DNA of 64,000 bases from Seiridium cupressi (lineage: Eukaryota > Ascomycota > Sordariomycetes > Amphisphaeriales > Sporocadaceae), in contig JARVKI010000052.1 of the NCBI GenBank assembly GCA_036674765.1, forward strand, positions 62,001 through 126,000. Reading direction: 5' to 3'. Position 1 is the stretch's first letter, and each line of letters starts with the position of its first letter. This document shows, in pieces, positions 31,976 through 43,404 of the stretch. Both the position numbers and the translations under genes were made by a program. The notes below the pieces were generated by a model. It searched no databases. It was not told the origin of the DNA and saw only the letters and a program-made list of their open reading frames with translations.

Positions 31976-32097
31976 GAGCTCGTCGATGGAGGAGCTCGTC
32001 GATGGAGGAGCTCGTCGATCGAGGAGCTCGTCGATCGAGGAGCTCGTCGATCGAGGAGGAGGATGGGGAGCTCGTTAATAGAGGAGCTCGTCGATAA
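31976..32097. repeat. Minisatellite with 16-base unit
   Basis: Tandem units of GAGCTCGTCGATSGAG: at least five contiguous copies from 31976, followed by an interruption (gaggaggatggg) and two degenerate copies (gagctcgttaatagag, gagctcgtcgataacg). The first two copies carry G and the next three carry C at the variable position, so the array is in two homogeneous blocks. The unit includes the palindrome GAGCTC. A related GCTGCTSGTC pattern follows to about 32130. Confidence 0.85.
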
Positions 32098-33699
32098 CGC
32101 TGCTGCTCGTCAGTAACGCTGCTGCTTGTCGACTAAAAGCCGTGGTAATCAAAGAGAGGCACCAATGTCCTGTAATCTTGCATTGGCAAAATTATGAGGC
32201 GTCTCCAGGCCTCAAATCGTCCGTGCCTTGATGACGCTATCCTACTAGCTCATCAGCGTTGGGACATTCTTTCTAGCCGACGACTTGGTTTAGGGGGGTG
32301 TCATTGAGCTTATTGGAGTCTAAAAACCAGAATGGCGTCTCGCAAGAGCGTGTTCCCGTCAATTGACTCGGGGTGTCTCGGGGGGCTGGCCCGACATGAG
32401 GCGTAACGGCATCCTATAAGAGGTTGTTGCTGGCGCCTCACACGTGCTCGCGTAAGATGGCGTGTTGTGGCGATTGAGGACGAATGAAAGGAGTCGTAGC
32501 CGAAAAAATTTTCGCGGCAAAATTTCCAAGACCGCTTTATAGTCACTGAATAGACCGGAGGCAACTTGTGGGTGACAAGTTATTTCAAGCACGACTCGTT
32601 ATCCATTCTTAAAATCGGAACTTAGGAGTTCACAATACCATCCATACAATTAGCAGGGTAGGCCGAGTTCTGCTTGCACCTATGCTATTATAATATGGGT
32701 ATACCTACCGTGAAAACATCACTCGGAATGCTTTGTCTGGTTCAACCTTGTTTGCCGATTAAGTTTCCGCCTGCTGACATATTGACTCATATGAAGAAGA
32801 GCTGGCGAGTCAGTTTTCAACTCACATGGCTCAGCAGTATGGACTGGATTGCAGAAACTATGCTAGTCCTAAGATTATACTCCGAATTCCTAGATAGGCG
32901 TTGCGTCCAAACGAGGCTCAATAGTCTCGGCGCTATTCTGGACCAGTGGGAATTCGCAATGATACATGTAAGCAGCACCAAGAATTCTTTTATATATATC
33001 ACATTTCATCCATATATCTCCCAATTCAAGGGTTATAAAGGTCGTGTTATTCCAAATAATAATATAGTACATGTTCTGTGGTCAACTGACTCCAGCGCAG
33101 AAACATCCGTTGACACTTTGCATGCCCGCATTATTGCGCTCGAGTCATGGCCTGCTCTTTCGATCTTGAGACATATATTGGTCCTTCGGTCGATGTGTAC
33201 CGTAGGCAGTTTAATTTCACACTCTTTTTTGGGGGTATTTTCTTAAGAATACTTCTGTCTTGTTTATTGTTCCAAGCCCAGGTAGACTAGTCCAATTATG
33301 TCGGCAGCCGATCAAGGTGAAGTTTGGCGGTCTCTATAAATCTAAACTAGTTAGTCAGACCGCATGTCCACAAATATAAAATTGAATATTGAATTAATGT
33401 GGGTGGCAGTGGTACCTTTTCTTTTGCATTGAAACTGGTGATTCTCAACTGTGCATCTAGTACAGGCAATGAAAGAACGGCTGCACTTATACAGGCACGG
33501 CCCTATCGCTAGTAGCGTCTCTAGTACTGGCAGTGGTATCGTACTTCTAGCATATCCGTTCTTGTCGCCCATCCTTATTGATCAGATTATATCTAGTTAT
33601 CAATTTGCTACTTGAGGCTAGCACAGCATGAATCTACTGGCTCCTTGGCGGATTCACCACTATCGCCTCCATCAATATCGCTGCTATCATTGTCTAGAT
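32098..33699. other. AT-rich, gene-poor region
   Basis: No supported gene. A plus-strand frame that could start at the ATG at 32695 stays open to 33246 (183 codons). It has no domain, its codons are AT-rich and frames overlap on the other strand, so I do not call it. The 33350-33600 stretch may contain decayed coding sequence on the minus strand (LAIGPCLYKCSRSF), but this is too weak to assign. Confidence 0.4.
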
Positions 33700-34110
33700 C
33701 GTCATCATCACTCTTGAGCACTACAGTAAGCGGGGTTGGTTCGTGGCCGCATATCAAGTTTCTTTTGAGGAAACAGCTGGTTTAATAAGCCCCAGCCTGC
33801 TTGCTTGGGCAAATCGCCTTTTGGTGTTAGGGTATCGATGGCCGCTGCAGATGACGCGCAAACTCTTGGGCGATGCCTTGAATCGCAACCAATTTGTCGG
33901 GTGCTTTTGTTAATTTGCATCGTGTGTATGACACTAGGAAGATGCGCCATTCACGATACATGGACCGCTGCCAAGATGTTGTGCTGCTGAGGGGTGGTGG
34001 CTGATGGTTTTCGCTTAGTGCCAGCTTATCGTCGCGACTGGCTTCGTCGGAGTCTCGTCCATCCGTGAAGATGCGCTGCTTCAAGCCAACTTTATCATAC
34101 ATCCACCTGA
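33700..34110 (-). pseudogene. HET-domain (heterokaryon incompatibility) protein fragment
   Basis: A minus-strand frame from the ATG at 34102 to 33827 carries WRIFLVSYTRCKLTKAPDKL followed by VAIQGIAQEFARHLQR. This matches the region near the end of fungal HET-domain proteins, where a W-x-x-[IL]-[VL]-x-x-Y[ST]-x-x-x-LT-x-x-x-DKL-x-A-[IL]-x-GIA pattern is typical. The rest of a HET protein (several hundred residues on either side) is missing: upstream is a dead transporter and downstream the frame breaks, although GWGLLNQLFPQKK continues in another frame to about 33720. I interpret it as a gene remnant. A multi-exon functional gene is not excluded but would be very short. Confidence 0.5.
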
Positions 34111-34249
34111 CATCAAATCGGGTTCAGTAATGGCTCTCAAGGATAAGTTCTGTAGGGTATGAGACATGTCCTAGGATTATATGGCTTTCAGGCCAATGAT
34201 GTCACTCCGTGAACAAGCTAAAGAGGCAATTAACAAACCGGGAGAGGCT

Positions 34250-35363
34250 TGCGTTGCATCTATGTCTACATCATCGTCGATTCCATGAGGAGAGCCCCCC
34301 TTCGGACCGACCGCAGTGTCGCGAGAAGAAAACATGCAAAAAGAACAGACAGTGAGAGAAGACTAAGGGCGAGGAGGTTTAGGCCCCAGAGACTTTTCAA
34401 CAGGATCAACCCGGCGAGGGCGTTTGCGATGAGCTCTGATATAATGGATAATGCTCATAATTGCAAGAAAATCGGAGCTCTGGTGGTCATGTCAGTTGTA
34501 GATAATGAAGGATGAGTATAAGCGAGTATATCTTCCGGTGACAGGAATCACGTCGGCTACGGATGTAAAACCATCGCGGAGATGACTGCTGGTCCACCAC
34601 CCAAAAAGTAGAATCCAGGCGAAAACAAAATTACTGGCACAGGTATGCTTTGGAAATAGGCTTGTAATCACTTTTTAGCATTGGCACGGAGACGGCTTGT
34701 CAGGACAGGAAGGACTCGGATACTGACCAACGAAGAGTTGAAATGCTAGACTCATTGTAGTACCAGTACAAGCCAGAATAATGGCTCGATGTCGACCCCA
34801 TTATCCGCAAGTATTCCATATGGCACTGTCGCAATGGGACCTATTTAAAGCGAATGAGTGTCAACCAAAAACAGGAAGCACGTTCGGAAAGCAAATCGCA
34901 TTTTTGATCATAGAGGGCAGGGCAAATAACGACAATTCAGACATAATATGAAGATGTATGGATGATAACAGATTGAATGAGTATTAAGAGAAATTTGTCA
35001 TGTGCTGTCTGCCCACGGTTTAAGGAGTGACTGACCTGGTATGCAATCCACTGTCGTTTGCCAGCCCCTGAGAACAGCAAGCTGGCCCTGAACGGCTGGC
35101 GCCTTGCAGTCTCTATCAACCGCCTCCAATCCGGTGTTGACATGGTCGCATATTTTCTGCTCCAAAGCGACAGTGATGCCTGGCATCACGAGGCCGGCGC
35201 CAAGTTCCAAACAAAACAGCACGATAAAGGTCACGAAGATAACGCGACGCCGGTGACGATTAGCAAACCGAGTAGCGCTGGATTGATCAGCATCGAGCAA
35301 TGTTGTGGCTTCCGTAGCCTCCCCGGCGTCCACAGACGTACGAATATCTTCCTGACTAGTCAT
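34250..35363 (-). pseudogene. MFS transporter pseudogene (first about six transmembrane segments)
   Basis: The start at 35363 gives an acidic N-terminus followed by VIFVTFIVLFCLELGAGLVM, the first span of a fungal drug:H+ antiporter-type MFS protein. After a plausible intron (donor near 35036, acceptor near 34842) come PIATVPYGILAD and, one base out of frame, WGRHRAIILACTGTTMSLAF. Together these form the conserved loop GxLADxxGR, so one base is missing around 34797-34806. Further on, FLGGGPAVISAM and FTSVADVIPVTGR are again in different frames. The segment LIANALAGLILLKSLWGLNL is preceded by an in-frame TGA at 34457-34455. Multiple independent breaks make this a clear pseudogene; the second half of a transporter is not found. 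It lies near an AflR-type regulator. Confidence 0.75.
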
Positions 35364-35429
35364 CTTTATTTAGCCCAACTGACCAGACGAGGTGAAATGG
35401 TCCAAGGGGGGTTCCATCAGGCGGAAGTA

Positions 35430-35957
35430 TCACGGGCCAAGAGAGGTCGTGGTAATCGATGAAGACACGATGATACCGTAGACTTCGGAGTTGAGATACC
35501 AAAGTGGGGTTGTCAGGTTTCGGCGTTCCTCAGCACTAAGACATCCACTGAGAGCGACCCTCTCACGCTCTAGCATACTGTGCCGCAGATACTCGAAAGC
35601 CTTATTCCGTTCAATGAATGCCTACGGAGTTTGAAATTGCCAAGACCTATGCTGACACGATTGTCCTGCTTGCCCCGTTACATATGCATCTTACCAAGTC
35701 CGTTGAGCTCTGTAGCACTTATGCCCGGCGGGTGTTCGTAACCCGTCATGGTATGCAATTGGAAGTCCGTCACTGAGGCTAGGTCCATATGATTCCCCCA
35801 AATGACAGTACAGATGAGATGGTGTGTTATGGGGAAGATGAGATACGAGAAGGTGAAGGTCCGAACAAGAAGCGTGATACTGATTCTGAGGATTGAACGC
35901 CAATCATACGTTTAGCATCATTGCTCTCATGGTCAGCTTCGGTGTTGTCGGGCTTCA
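35430..35957 (-). pseudogene. Unidentified coding remnant with at least two exon-like segments
   Basis: Two minus-strand segments look like real protein but do not join cleanly. The segment 35900-35695 reads ILRISITLLVRTFTFSYLIF then GYEHPPGISATELNGL and ends at a good donor (gtaaga). The segment 35621-35430 follows a good acceptor (ccgtag) and reads FIERNKAFEYLRHSMLERER, CLSAEERRNL, LWYLNSEVYGIIVSS to a TGA. The phases of the donor and acceptor disagree by one base, so either one base has been lost or the model is wrong. An ATG at 35957 (MKPDNTEADHESND) is in a third frame. I do not recognise the family. It lies just upstream of the MFS pseudogene. Confidence 0.3.
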
Positions 35958-37042
35958 TAATAGCCTTGGTCACATCAATCCATGGGCCTCACTGTGCTGA
36001 TGATCCGCCTTTAAACCACTGACTAGCTGTGATTTGACTTGAAGACTCAACAGCAAGTTTCTAGGCGTCATATGTAGATGACCCAATTATAGTTTCCAAG
36101 GGATCGTGACGCGTAAAAAGAAAATACAAGAAGTTAATCCCGGAATCCGAGATCGGGAGCAGTATACGAGACAAAGCCTACCACTAGCCCGAAGAAGTTT
36201 ATAATGCCTTTCAACATGGCGTATGTGTTCATGCACGAATTTTTTACGATTCACAATACAATATATTCGGTCTTCCTTGACTGCAAATTAAGTATCATAA
36301 TGGATTGACTCCAAATACTAGAATATCGATTTACAACCCTAGATCGACCAATGGGTCCACATCGGTGCGCTAAGGGACCATGTAGAATAATGAGGTGCAT
36401 CTCTATTCCATACTTAGGCAAGATTGACCCTCCAGCGCCTAAGCACTGCATTGGTTTCGGATCAAAGAGCCGTATGATACTAAAATGGGCCTCCCGTGGT
36501 GGAAGGCGAGCGATTCAAGACCTCCAGCGGCGTCCGGCTTGATTATTTCTTACCTATTGCCCTTGGCTACTCATAACAGTAATTGTCTGCCTTACGGAAG
36601 TTCTCAAGGGTCCACGGTTCCTTAACAGTGTAGGTACTCTAAGAGGCATTTTTCTAATTTAATCCGCGCATTTTGATAATCGGCAAGTGCCTCTGGACTA
36701 CAGAAAATTCAAAGCAACGACTACGGCTAGAGTCGTAAACGGCCATTACTCCGCGACACACTTTTCACGACTCTGAATGAGCTCCCGGAGGTACTGTCAA
36801 TAACGGGCGCCACTTACAAACAATCTTATTTGGTCTATGTTGAATTCTAATGAAAGCAAGAGCTGATGGATCACTCCTTATCTCCTCCATACGCCATGGT
36901 AACAGATGTACGAGCCCCAGTCCCTTTACCTTGCAAAGTTGATTAGTCTATAGTGGTTTACCCGAAGCACGAAACCCGAGAAGGAACCCCTCCGTTTCGC
37001 CGTACTAGCTCGTTCTATGAAGGATACTTCTGGCACCTTTGC
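35958..37042. other. Intergenic region 3' of the AflR-like gene
   Basis: AT-rich, with many stop codons in all frames. No repeat, RNA gene or domain-bearing frame recognised. Confidence 0.45.
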
Positions 37043-38500
37043 TCACACCTCTCGTAGAATACTGATGATTTTCGATGAGAGACGACTGAGGCTCTCACGC
37101 ATATCCATGCCAATTCTGTCTAAAGTAGTAGCAGAGAAAGGCGGTGCTATCGTTCCACTTTCCGGTGAAAGCAGGATTTGTCGACCTGCAGCGTCCTCCC
37201 TGGACGTCAGTCGAGTTGAAATAGCATCCACCAACTGTTGCACTCGGTGTAGCTCACTGAAGATTAGTTGGGCCACGATCCGATCAGTTTCCTTATGATT
37301 GCCAAATACGGCCCCTGATGGCTCCGGCACGGAGGTATCTCTGCCAGTTTTGATGCTAGGCTGTTCTGTTGCGTTGAGCAATTCGGCGTAGCTTCTGAGT
37401 AGCATCACCACAACCATGGACAGCATGGTCAACATGTGGTTTCTCTCGGAGCACGAACATCGCAATACACCACTGGCGAGCCCAACGATCTGTTGGTTGT
37501 CCATAACAACAGCGCGAACCTTGAGGCTGCTCACAGAGCTTAGTTCCCCCGGTGGCAGGGACTCGTGTATGCCATTTGTCAGTATAGAAGCTGCTGATTT
37601 GCTCATCGTAAGTCTTCTCATCATGCAGAATACTTGCATGAGGCAAGAGCAAGGCGAGTCCGACATATCGCTGGATTCTGTACCACATAATGATAACGAC
37701 CGACCATCTAAAGAGATGGGAGAGTGGTTTGGAGCGTAGGGATAGAAGGCCTGTGATGTTTCCGAGGTAAACTGGAGAGTTCCATCATCGGGCATGAGCA
37801 AGTCCGCGATCTCACTGTCACCCTGCCTGTATGTCCCAGGCGCAAAGTGTTCCGATCCGGGGAAGCCAGAGGTGAAAAATTCATCGAGGTCTTGGTTGAC
37901 ACCTTCCATTCCAGAGGAAAGTTGAGGATCGAGAGGCATTGATAGACCGGAGAAAATGTCTAAAGAATCGGGACCTTCGACGCTAGATATTAGGTTCGGC
38001 TGGACAGAGAGCGAATTCAGGTCAAGGGGAGTTGCGTAACCATTGCCTCCGGACAACGGACTAGCATGTGGTTCCGAACTCGCCTGACCTAGCGTTATGC
38101 TCTGTGCTTCAGGTGAATCCAACTTGCAAGCAGTAACACTTTCACTCATGTTATTCTTGTTCGAAGTTTGGTGAGTATTTGAGCGCTTTCGCCCTGGGCG
38201 TTTTGTGATGTTATATACGCACTATGACCTCGAAAGTCAGTGATCATTCGTTTTGGAGAGATTGGTACCGGGTTAACTCTTTTGAGTCTTGACTGAAGGC
38301 ATTCTAACGAGAAGAGCAAAGATCTTTATATCACATACAGCAGTGCCACGCCTGGCGCATCGCGAACATGTTGGCTTCTCTTTATGACATTTTACTTTCG
38401 AAGAGGCACATTCCTGGCAGCTGTCCCGTATCCTTGACGTAGCTGAGCCCGTGACCTGGACAATGGACGCTTGTGGTTTTGAGCTTCTCATATCGGCCAT
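37043..38500 (-). CDS. AflR-type Zn2Cys6 transcription factor
   Basis: Pathway-specific regulator type usually found inside polyketide clusters. Exon 1 (38500-38339) and exon 2 (38221-37043) join in phase across a 117-base intron and give 446 residues. The intron falls exactly before the last cluster cysteine. The zinc cluster has Cys28, 31, 38, 45, 48 and 55 ([20 protein letters not shown] then [13 protein letters not shown]), followed by the basic KRPGRKR. The long middle is Ser/Leu/Gly-rich. From about residue 245 comes the AFLR-like C-terminal domain, beginning [20 protein letters not shown] and including [20 protein letters not shown] and the [18 protein letters not shown] helix. The first ATG is 38500 (the frame above opens with GTG). 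The gene looks intact although no polyketide synthase or other backbone gene lies within 26 kb to the right or 37 kb to the left. Confidence 0.88.
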
Positions 38501-41500
38501 TGCTGTGAGTGATGGTGTATGAGTAGTGGCAATGTGAAGACTGGCATCATGTAGAAAAACGGCTGAGCTGAAATTGGTAAACACTCTACATGCGGGGTTC
38601 GCTTCAAACAGTGAGACAGACCATAGGCGAGGATGCTAGATATAGGTCGTAGTATGCAGATAGCCCAAATCCTTACCATGTAGATCTTGCCCCCGCTCTA
38701 TGCATCTGTGACAGGGGACTAGCACTAGTACCTCTGGCATCAGATAGCGAATTCCCAAATACCATGTTATGAGGCAAAGAGGCATGCCATTCTAATGAGA
38801 GTCAATGGGAGTATTTTGACTTTATTTTTATAATATTTGATCTTCATAGGAAATATTCTTCATAGTGACGGGTTGTTCTGAAAGCGACAAGTCTGGCGCC
38901 GGAAAGGTCAGATGCATGAAATCTGGGCCTCCAGCAACTGGACCAACAGTGATAGTATATACTATAACATCCTTATTGGCGAGTACATATCTGCCTTCCA
39001 TGTCTGCTCATCACTCACTCTCCCTTGTTAGCCGTCCAGAGCACCACGAAACTTGCCAGAAGGCCCTGGCTCACAGTGTCGCAAGTTAAGTAATCCAGAT
39101 GGATTGAAGGTTGTTCGTTTGTAGTCGCCGGGCCGGACGTAGTGCAGCCGCTGCTGGTGATCTTGGATCAGCAGAGGTGGTCCAATGTTTTACGATGGCG
39201 TGCTGCATTTGAGGCCGGGAAGCTGACCCGCTGCAGATATGCTGCATACACACCCGATGCTCGCTGAACAAGCGGCAAGAGTGAATCGTAGGAGGACCAT
39301 CCATGGGGTTGCATTCCTTCCGCTCCTTGCCAGTGGTTGATCACGATAGATATGGAGGCTGATTCCAAAAGGTGTCCCCTGGTTGCAGGCCACCTGCATA
39401 CCTCAATAAGCGCTAGACTTAGTTGTTGCACTGAATTGACGTATCAATGTGCCCGGTTGAGTGGGGACAGCAGTGCATGTAGTTAACACGAGGGTCGCTC
39501 CCATCCCCAGTGAAAAATCAATAATAATTATGGCCATCGCTTGGTGATCCGATTCAACTACTCGGCACGACCCGAGCTTCCCGTGCTATCAACCCCCACG
39601 GCAATTCGTCTCATAGTAAAGAATCACTAGCACTAGCTTGTAACGCGTAACAACAACCAATCATACGTATGCGTTGAGAAGGCAAGGCAATCCCTAGATA
39701 CGACACAGACTTTCGAAGCGAGCCTCCATATGCGAATATCGAAGAAATGCTTTGCAAGAACGTGTCGAAATGTGTATCCCTATTTATTGCAGGATATACC
39801 AAGTGCTTCTTTCCAACCATGTATTCGTTACGTACAACCCGCCCTTGTATCATCTAATTCTGCCATGCGTGGCCATCCTTTCATATGCATGATAATCCTT
39901 TGGATGCAGGGTTCCTTTGACCTGTCACTACTGCCGAAGTCTGGCAGGTATGGTCCAAGATTGGCCAGATCGAGTCACAGGCGGTCCGTTTCTGGAGCAT
40001 CGCTTGTAGGGCCTCAGACAATTGCGCCATCCCGAGCAGAGGACCCGCCCAACGCTACCAGTGTTACTGCCAATAGACACCTTTCATCGAATTACGCCAC
40101 ACAACCATATGCCCTGATCTGGTATATATCATGATTGTTTCACGAAGACTCTCCCATGGCCGATAGAGAAGCGCTACCTGCATTTGCCAGCACTCAAAAT
40201 ATGGGCATTGACGGGATTGTGCAGTCATATGACCGTTGTCGACGATGTTAACAAGTTGTGCCCAACGTAAACATTTAGACCGATGCTCCCCTCTACGACT
40301 CACATTCTTAACTCTCGGCACACACTCCACATCACTTTGTAGATAGTTGTGGTTAACTCGGAGAACTAATTAGCCTTACTATGGCAGCAGGAGATGCTTG
40401 CTTGCCCAAGATGGTTTAGGAGGAAGAAGAAGCGGAAGAAGAAAAACATTTCTAGCGTGCGTGCCTGCCGCAGACAGGGAGCGTTCTTGTTGAGGATCTA
40501 GTAACCTGCAAGGTCTTCAGGAGCTGCAGCTATAGGTGTGGTTCGTCTTACTCCGACGGAAGGATTTCCGCGGAAGGACCCGCGAGATCATTTGGCTGCA
40601 ACTGGTATATTGTCAACTTGTTGCGCCACTCCGCAAAGCATGCAAGATAAGTGGCAGCCATAATTCAGACACGACCTCCGTCCGATGCTTTCTTCGGCAA
40701 TCCAATCTTACTCAATGCAGCCATGCTCGTAGCCCGACTCCATGGCCCTCGCTGTTCGGGGCAACCAGGTCGCAGAAGCAAGTGCTGCCACAGGCAACAA
40801 TCAGAGTGTCTATGGGCTAGTTCGAAATACCTCAAACCCGTCCCGGGGTGCATGCGAGAGAAATCCAGGGTTGAATCGTCAGCAATATGCGCGTCTGCAA
40901 GACGCGCCGCAGAGATACATGTCATCAGCAAGTTTCCCGATTCCCCCGCTCAACTCAATTGGTCAAATGTTAGGACCAATGCGAGAGATACATGCGTACT
41001 CGAGGCACATTTCTGCTTTCTTGGACCCCTCTGCAAAAGTTCCTTGCCTGCCATCGTTCCCCGCGCTTCGATTTCGGAGACGCCGTAATCTTTATCTTCC
41101 TACATGAAGAGGATTCCAGGCGCAGGGAGAACAGATGCTAGAAGATCGGACCTTCCTTATTAGGCAATCAACTAACTACAAACTGTTAATATACGGGTGG
41201 TTGCTCACTAAACCTCGACAGCTAGAAAGTTCGCTGCTTATTTTTCGTCGTCGGTTCGTCAGAAAGCTTACCGACCTGCATCCTCAAACGCATCAGCATG
41301 AGGGGGCTTGTACTTGCGTCAGCTCAGACCCTTAGTGAGGTTGGGGCGAGCAATACCAGGCTTTGAGCTAGATCTGAACACACGTATTACAGTCGTCGTC
41401 AGCACATCCGGTGCAAGATAGACCACCATCGATGTCGGTCTTACATTCTCCGTCTCCCATCAAGCGCCACTAGGTCAACCATGACTCAAAAGCAATCTCA

Positions 41501-41594
41501 GCGCGACAACCTTTGAACACCCCCGTCTGTTATTGACTACAGGTGGTTGGTAGATACCTTATCATCGACGGGCACAACGGGATTCTCCGGTGAG
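38501..41594. other. 3.1 kb without a supported gene
   Basis: Promoter of the AflR-type gene at the left end. Overlapping frames at 39431-39086, 39730-40134, 40536-40820, 40651-41088 and 40742-41107 are the longest but have no domain, mostly lack ATG starts, and occur on both strands at once. It may contain old decayed coding sequence. No repeats seen. Confidence 0.4.
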
Positions 41595-42392
41595 TCAGTA
41601 TTTAAGGATAAGCGTAGGAGGGAGGAAGGTAGCCCGCCCAGAAATTGATACGCAGAACATCACGATTGGCTTGAAAATTTGATCCTTTATTTGGTTATTT
41701 TTGGTTCTGTTATTAGCTGGAACGGACCAGCTTCGTCGTAGGGAATGATGAGATTTGGAACAACGAACTTCAACGTCAAGCCAGAGCACTCGGTACATAC
41801 TTTGTTCGTATCCCCTGATGGAACCATGCTCGCCGGTCATAATGCTTGGCCTCGAGGCCAAGATGCGAGCTGCAGTTACCCTCCACGGGAAGAATTTGTG
41901 ATATAGACTCGCACAAGTCGAGTCGTCGATAGTGTCGTTTAGGACCACTGGTAGCCAACATAACTTCAGACTCCGTGCTCCTCGGACGGAAGATGTATAC
42001 GATACTTTGGCGGCAAGCCTTAGCTCAGATCCGTCACGATCAACGCGGATCTTCCTGATCATTCGCAGCTATTTACCTCGTTAGCCAAAGATGTTGCACT
42101 GGACCGAGATATGGCATGACCTTCGACTGTAGGTGACTTCGACTTTGCTCGCTTTTCTTTGATGAGAAGCTGTAGGACATATGAATGAATCACCCACGAG
42201 AAGTTGTGTTGCTTGTAGCTCCTCGACCGATGGACCTTTGCTAGAGTGGGTTCTGCACGATAGTATAAGCTGCCATAAGATGCCTGTCCTCGCCTTGAGA
42301 TTGGACATGTCTAACGTCTGACACAGGTCTGCATCGTGCCCTAGGTAGGATTTTCGCCACTGCAGAAAGCTAACAAGAAAGCGGCGCAACAT
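41595..42392 (-). pseudogene. Possible decayed gene, weakly HET-protein-like
   Basis: Two consecutive minus-strand frames. The ATG at 42392 opens 103 codons containing LCQTLDMSNLKARTGILWQL, which resembles the C-x-x-C-x-x-LD-x-x-x-LK-x-R stretch upstream of HET domains in fungal incompatibility proteins. After two stops the next frame (42062-41595) has LPVVLNDTIDDSTCASLY and other protein-like segments. The HET domain core itself is not visible. This could instead be two chance frames. The call rests on resemblance only. Confidence 0.25.
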
Positions 42393-42999
42393 GATGGAGG
42401 ACTAGGTGCGTGGCAAACCCACTTCAACATGGTACTGCTGAATACCAAGCTCTTTGAACAGAGCCAAGCCCTTCGAACTACCAAGCAAAGGTTTCGTGCA
42501 ATTCTCAGGCTCTCGTGTAGGTCTCAGCAGTGCCAGCCTACCATAGCTGTCACATAGGTTCATCATGGATATCTCAATCTTCGATCAGCGTCATGATTCC
42601 CTCGGATGTAGTCATCCTACGCCAGATCTTTCTTCCGCGAACGGGATATAAGTCTTCTAACTGTAAATCTTTCGAAACTGAATGCTAGGAAATCAACCTT
42701 CAGTTGCAATGTAGTCGACACCACGCAAATCGGTGCATTCACTTAGTTGAACGGTTTACCTGTATTTACACAAATGCCAGACTCCGGACAGATAGTCAGG
42801 CAACCTTGAAGCTCCTCATAGCAGAATTCAAGATAGGATGGAAGGAGTGTATATTGTTAAACGACCGTATTGATGTATCTGAATGACCCCTAGTCCAACT
42901 TATTGCCTGTAATTCGACCCTATTCCGTAACACCATCAGTCAGTTAAAAATGGCAGCGTCTGTGTAATTGGCTTTGCATTAGGGGCCACGCAGCGGCGT
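42393..42999. other. Intergenic region
   Basis: No gene or repeat seen. A 60-codon plus-strand frame (42704-42886) has no support. Confidence 0.4.
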
Positions 43000-43404
43000 C
43001 TAAGCTGTAAGTTCTCGGAAACCGCACCCGAATTGGCCCACGAAGACTCCGTCACCAGCGGCTAAGGACAATACTAATCTCGAATCGCTGGTAAAGCTGT
43101 TGTCGCGGACAAGAGAGTTGCCCTCGCTGTCGAAGGTCTCGCATGCAAGAAGGCGCGGATCGATGCCATTAGAGGAAACAATCCCGATAGACCAAGCCTC
43201 CCGCCCGAGGCTTGTTCTCGTGAAGACGCCGGCCCGAAAGTTTTGAAAGCTGTTCGGCGCGATCTCGACTGAAACCGTCACAGTGTCAACGGAGGTGAGG
43301 GGGGCTGCTGAAGGGTCGATAGGAACCGGCGTGGCAGTAGGCATTTGAGGGGCGGCCATGATCATGGAGACCATAACGAAGTGTAGTAGAGTCGGGACCT
43401 GCAT
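43000..43404 (-). CDS. Small secreted protein, 134 aa
   Basis: Intronless frame; the ATG at 43404 is used because the longer frame starts with GTG. The N-terminus (MQVPTLLHFVMVSMIMAAPQ) is a good signal peptide with a likely cleavage after the Ala-rich end near residues 17-18. The mature part starts with a Pro/Thr/Ala-rich stretch (PTATPVPIDPSAAPLTSVDT), then a probable beta-rich domain with two cysteines (LLACETFDSEG and QFGCGFREL) that could form one disulfide, and the segments TVTVSVEIAP and FRAGVFTRTSLG. I know no family with this order. Size, secretion signal and accessory location fit an effector-like or wall-associated protein, but this is inference. Base composition is less AT-rich than its flanks. 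Confidence 0.6.
   Translation of the reverse strand: MQVPTLLHFVMVSMIMAAPQMPTATPVPIDPSAAPLTSVDTVTVSVEIAPNSFQNFRAGVFTRTSLGREAWSIGIVSSNGIDPRLLACETFDSEGNSLVRDNSFTSDSRLVLSLAAGDGVFVGQFGCGFRELTA

Noticed and set aside
32695..33246. 183-codon plus-strand frame in AT-rich DNA
   Set aside because: No recognisable motifs, AT-driven composition, overlapping opposite frames.
33351..33572. Minus-strand frame with LAIGPCLYKCSRSF, thought at first to be the transporter C-terminus
   Set aside because: A HET-like fragment lies between it and the transporter, and the resemblance is too short.
34240..35363. Interpretation of the MFS locus as a multi-intron functional gene
   Set aside because: One-base shifts inside the conserved LADxxGR loop and an in-frame TGA in the sixth-span region cannot be spliced out without losing conserved residues.
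40536..41107. Cluster of overlapping plus-strand frames
   Set aside because: Three frames open at once, no domain or splice signals joining them.
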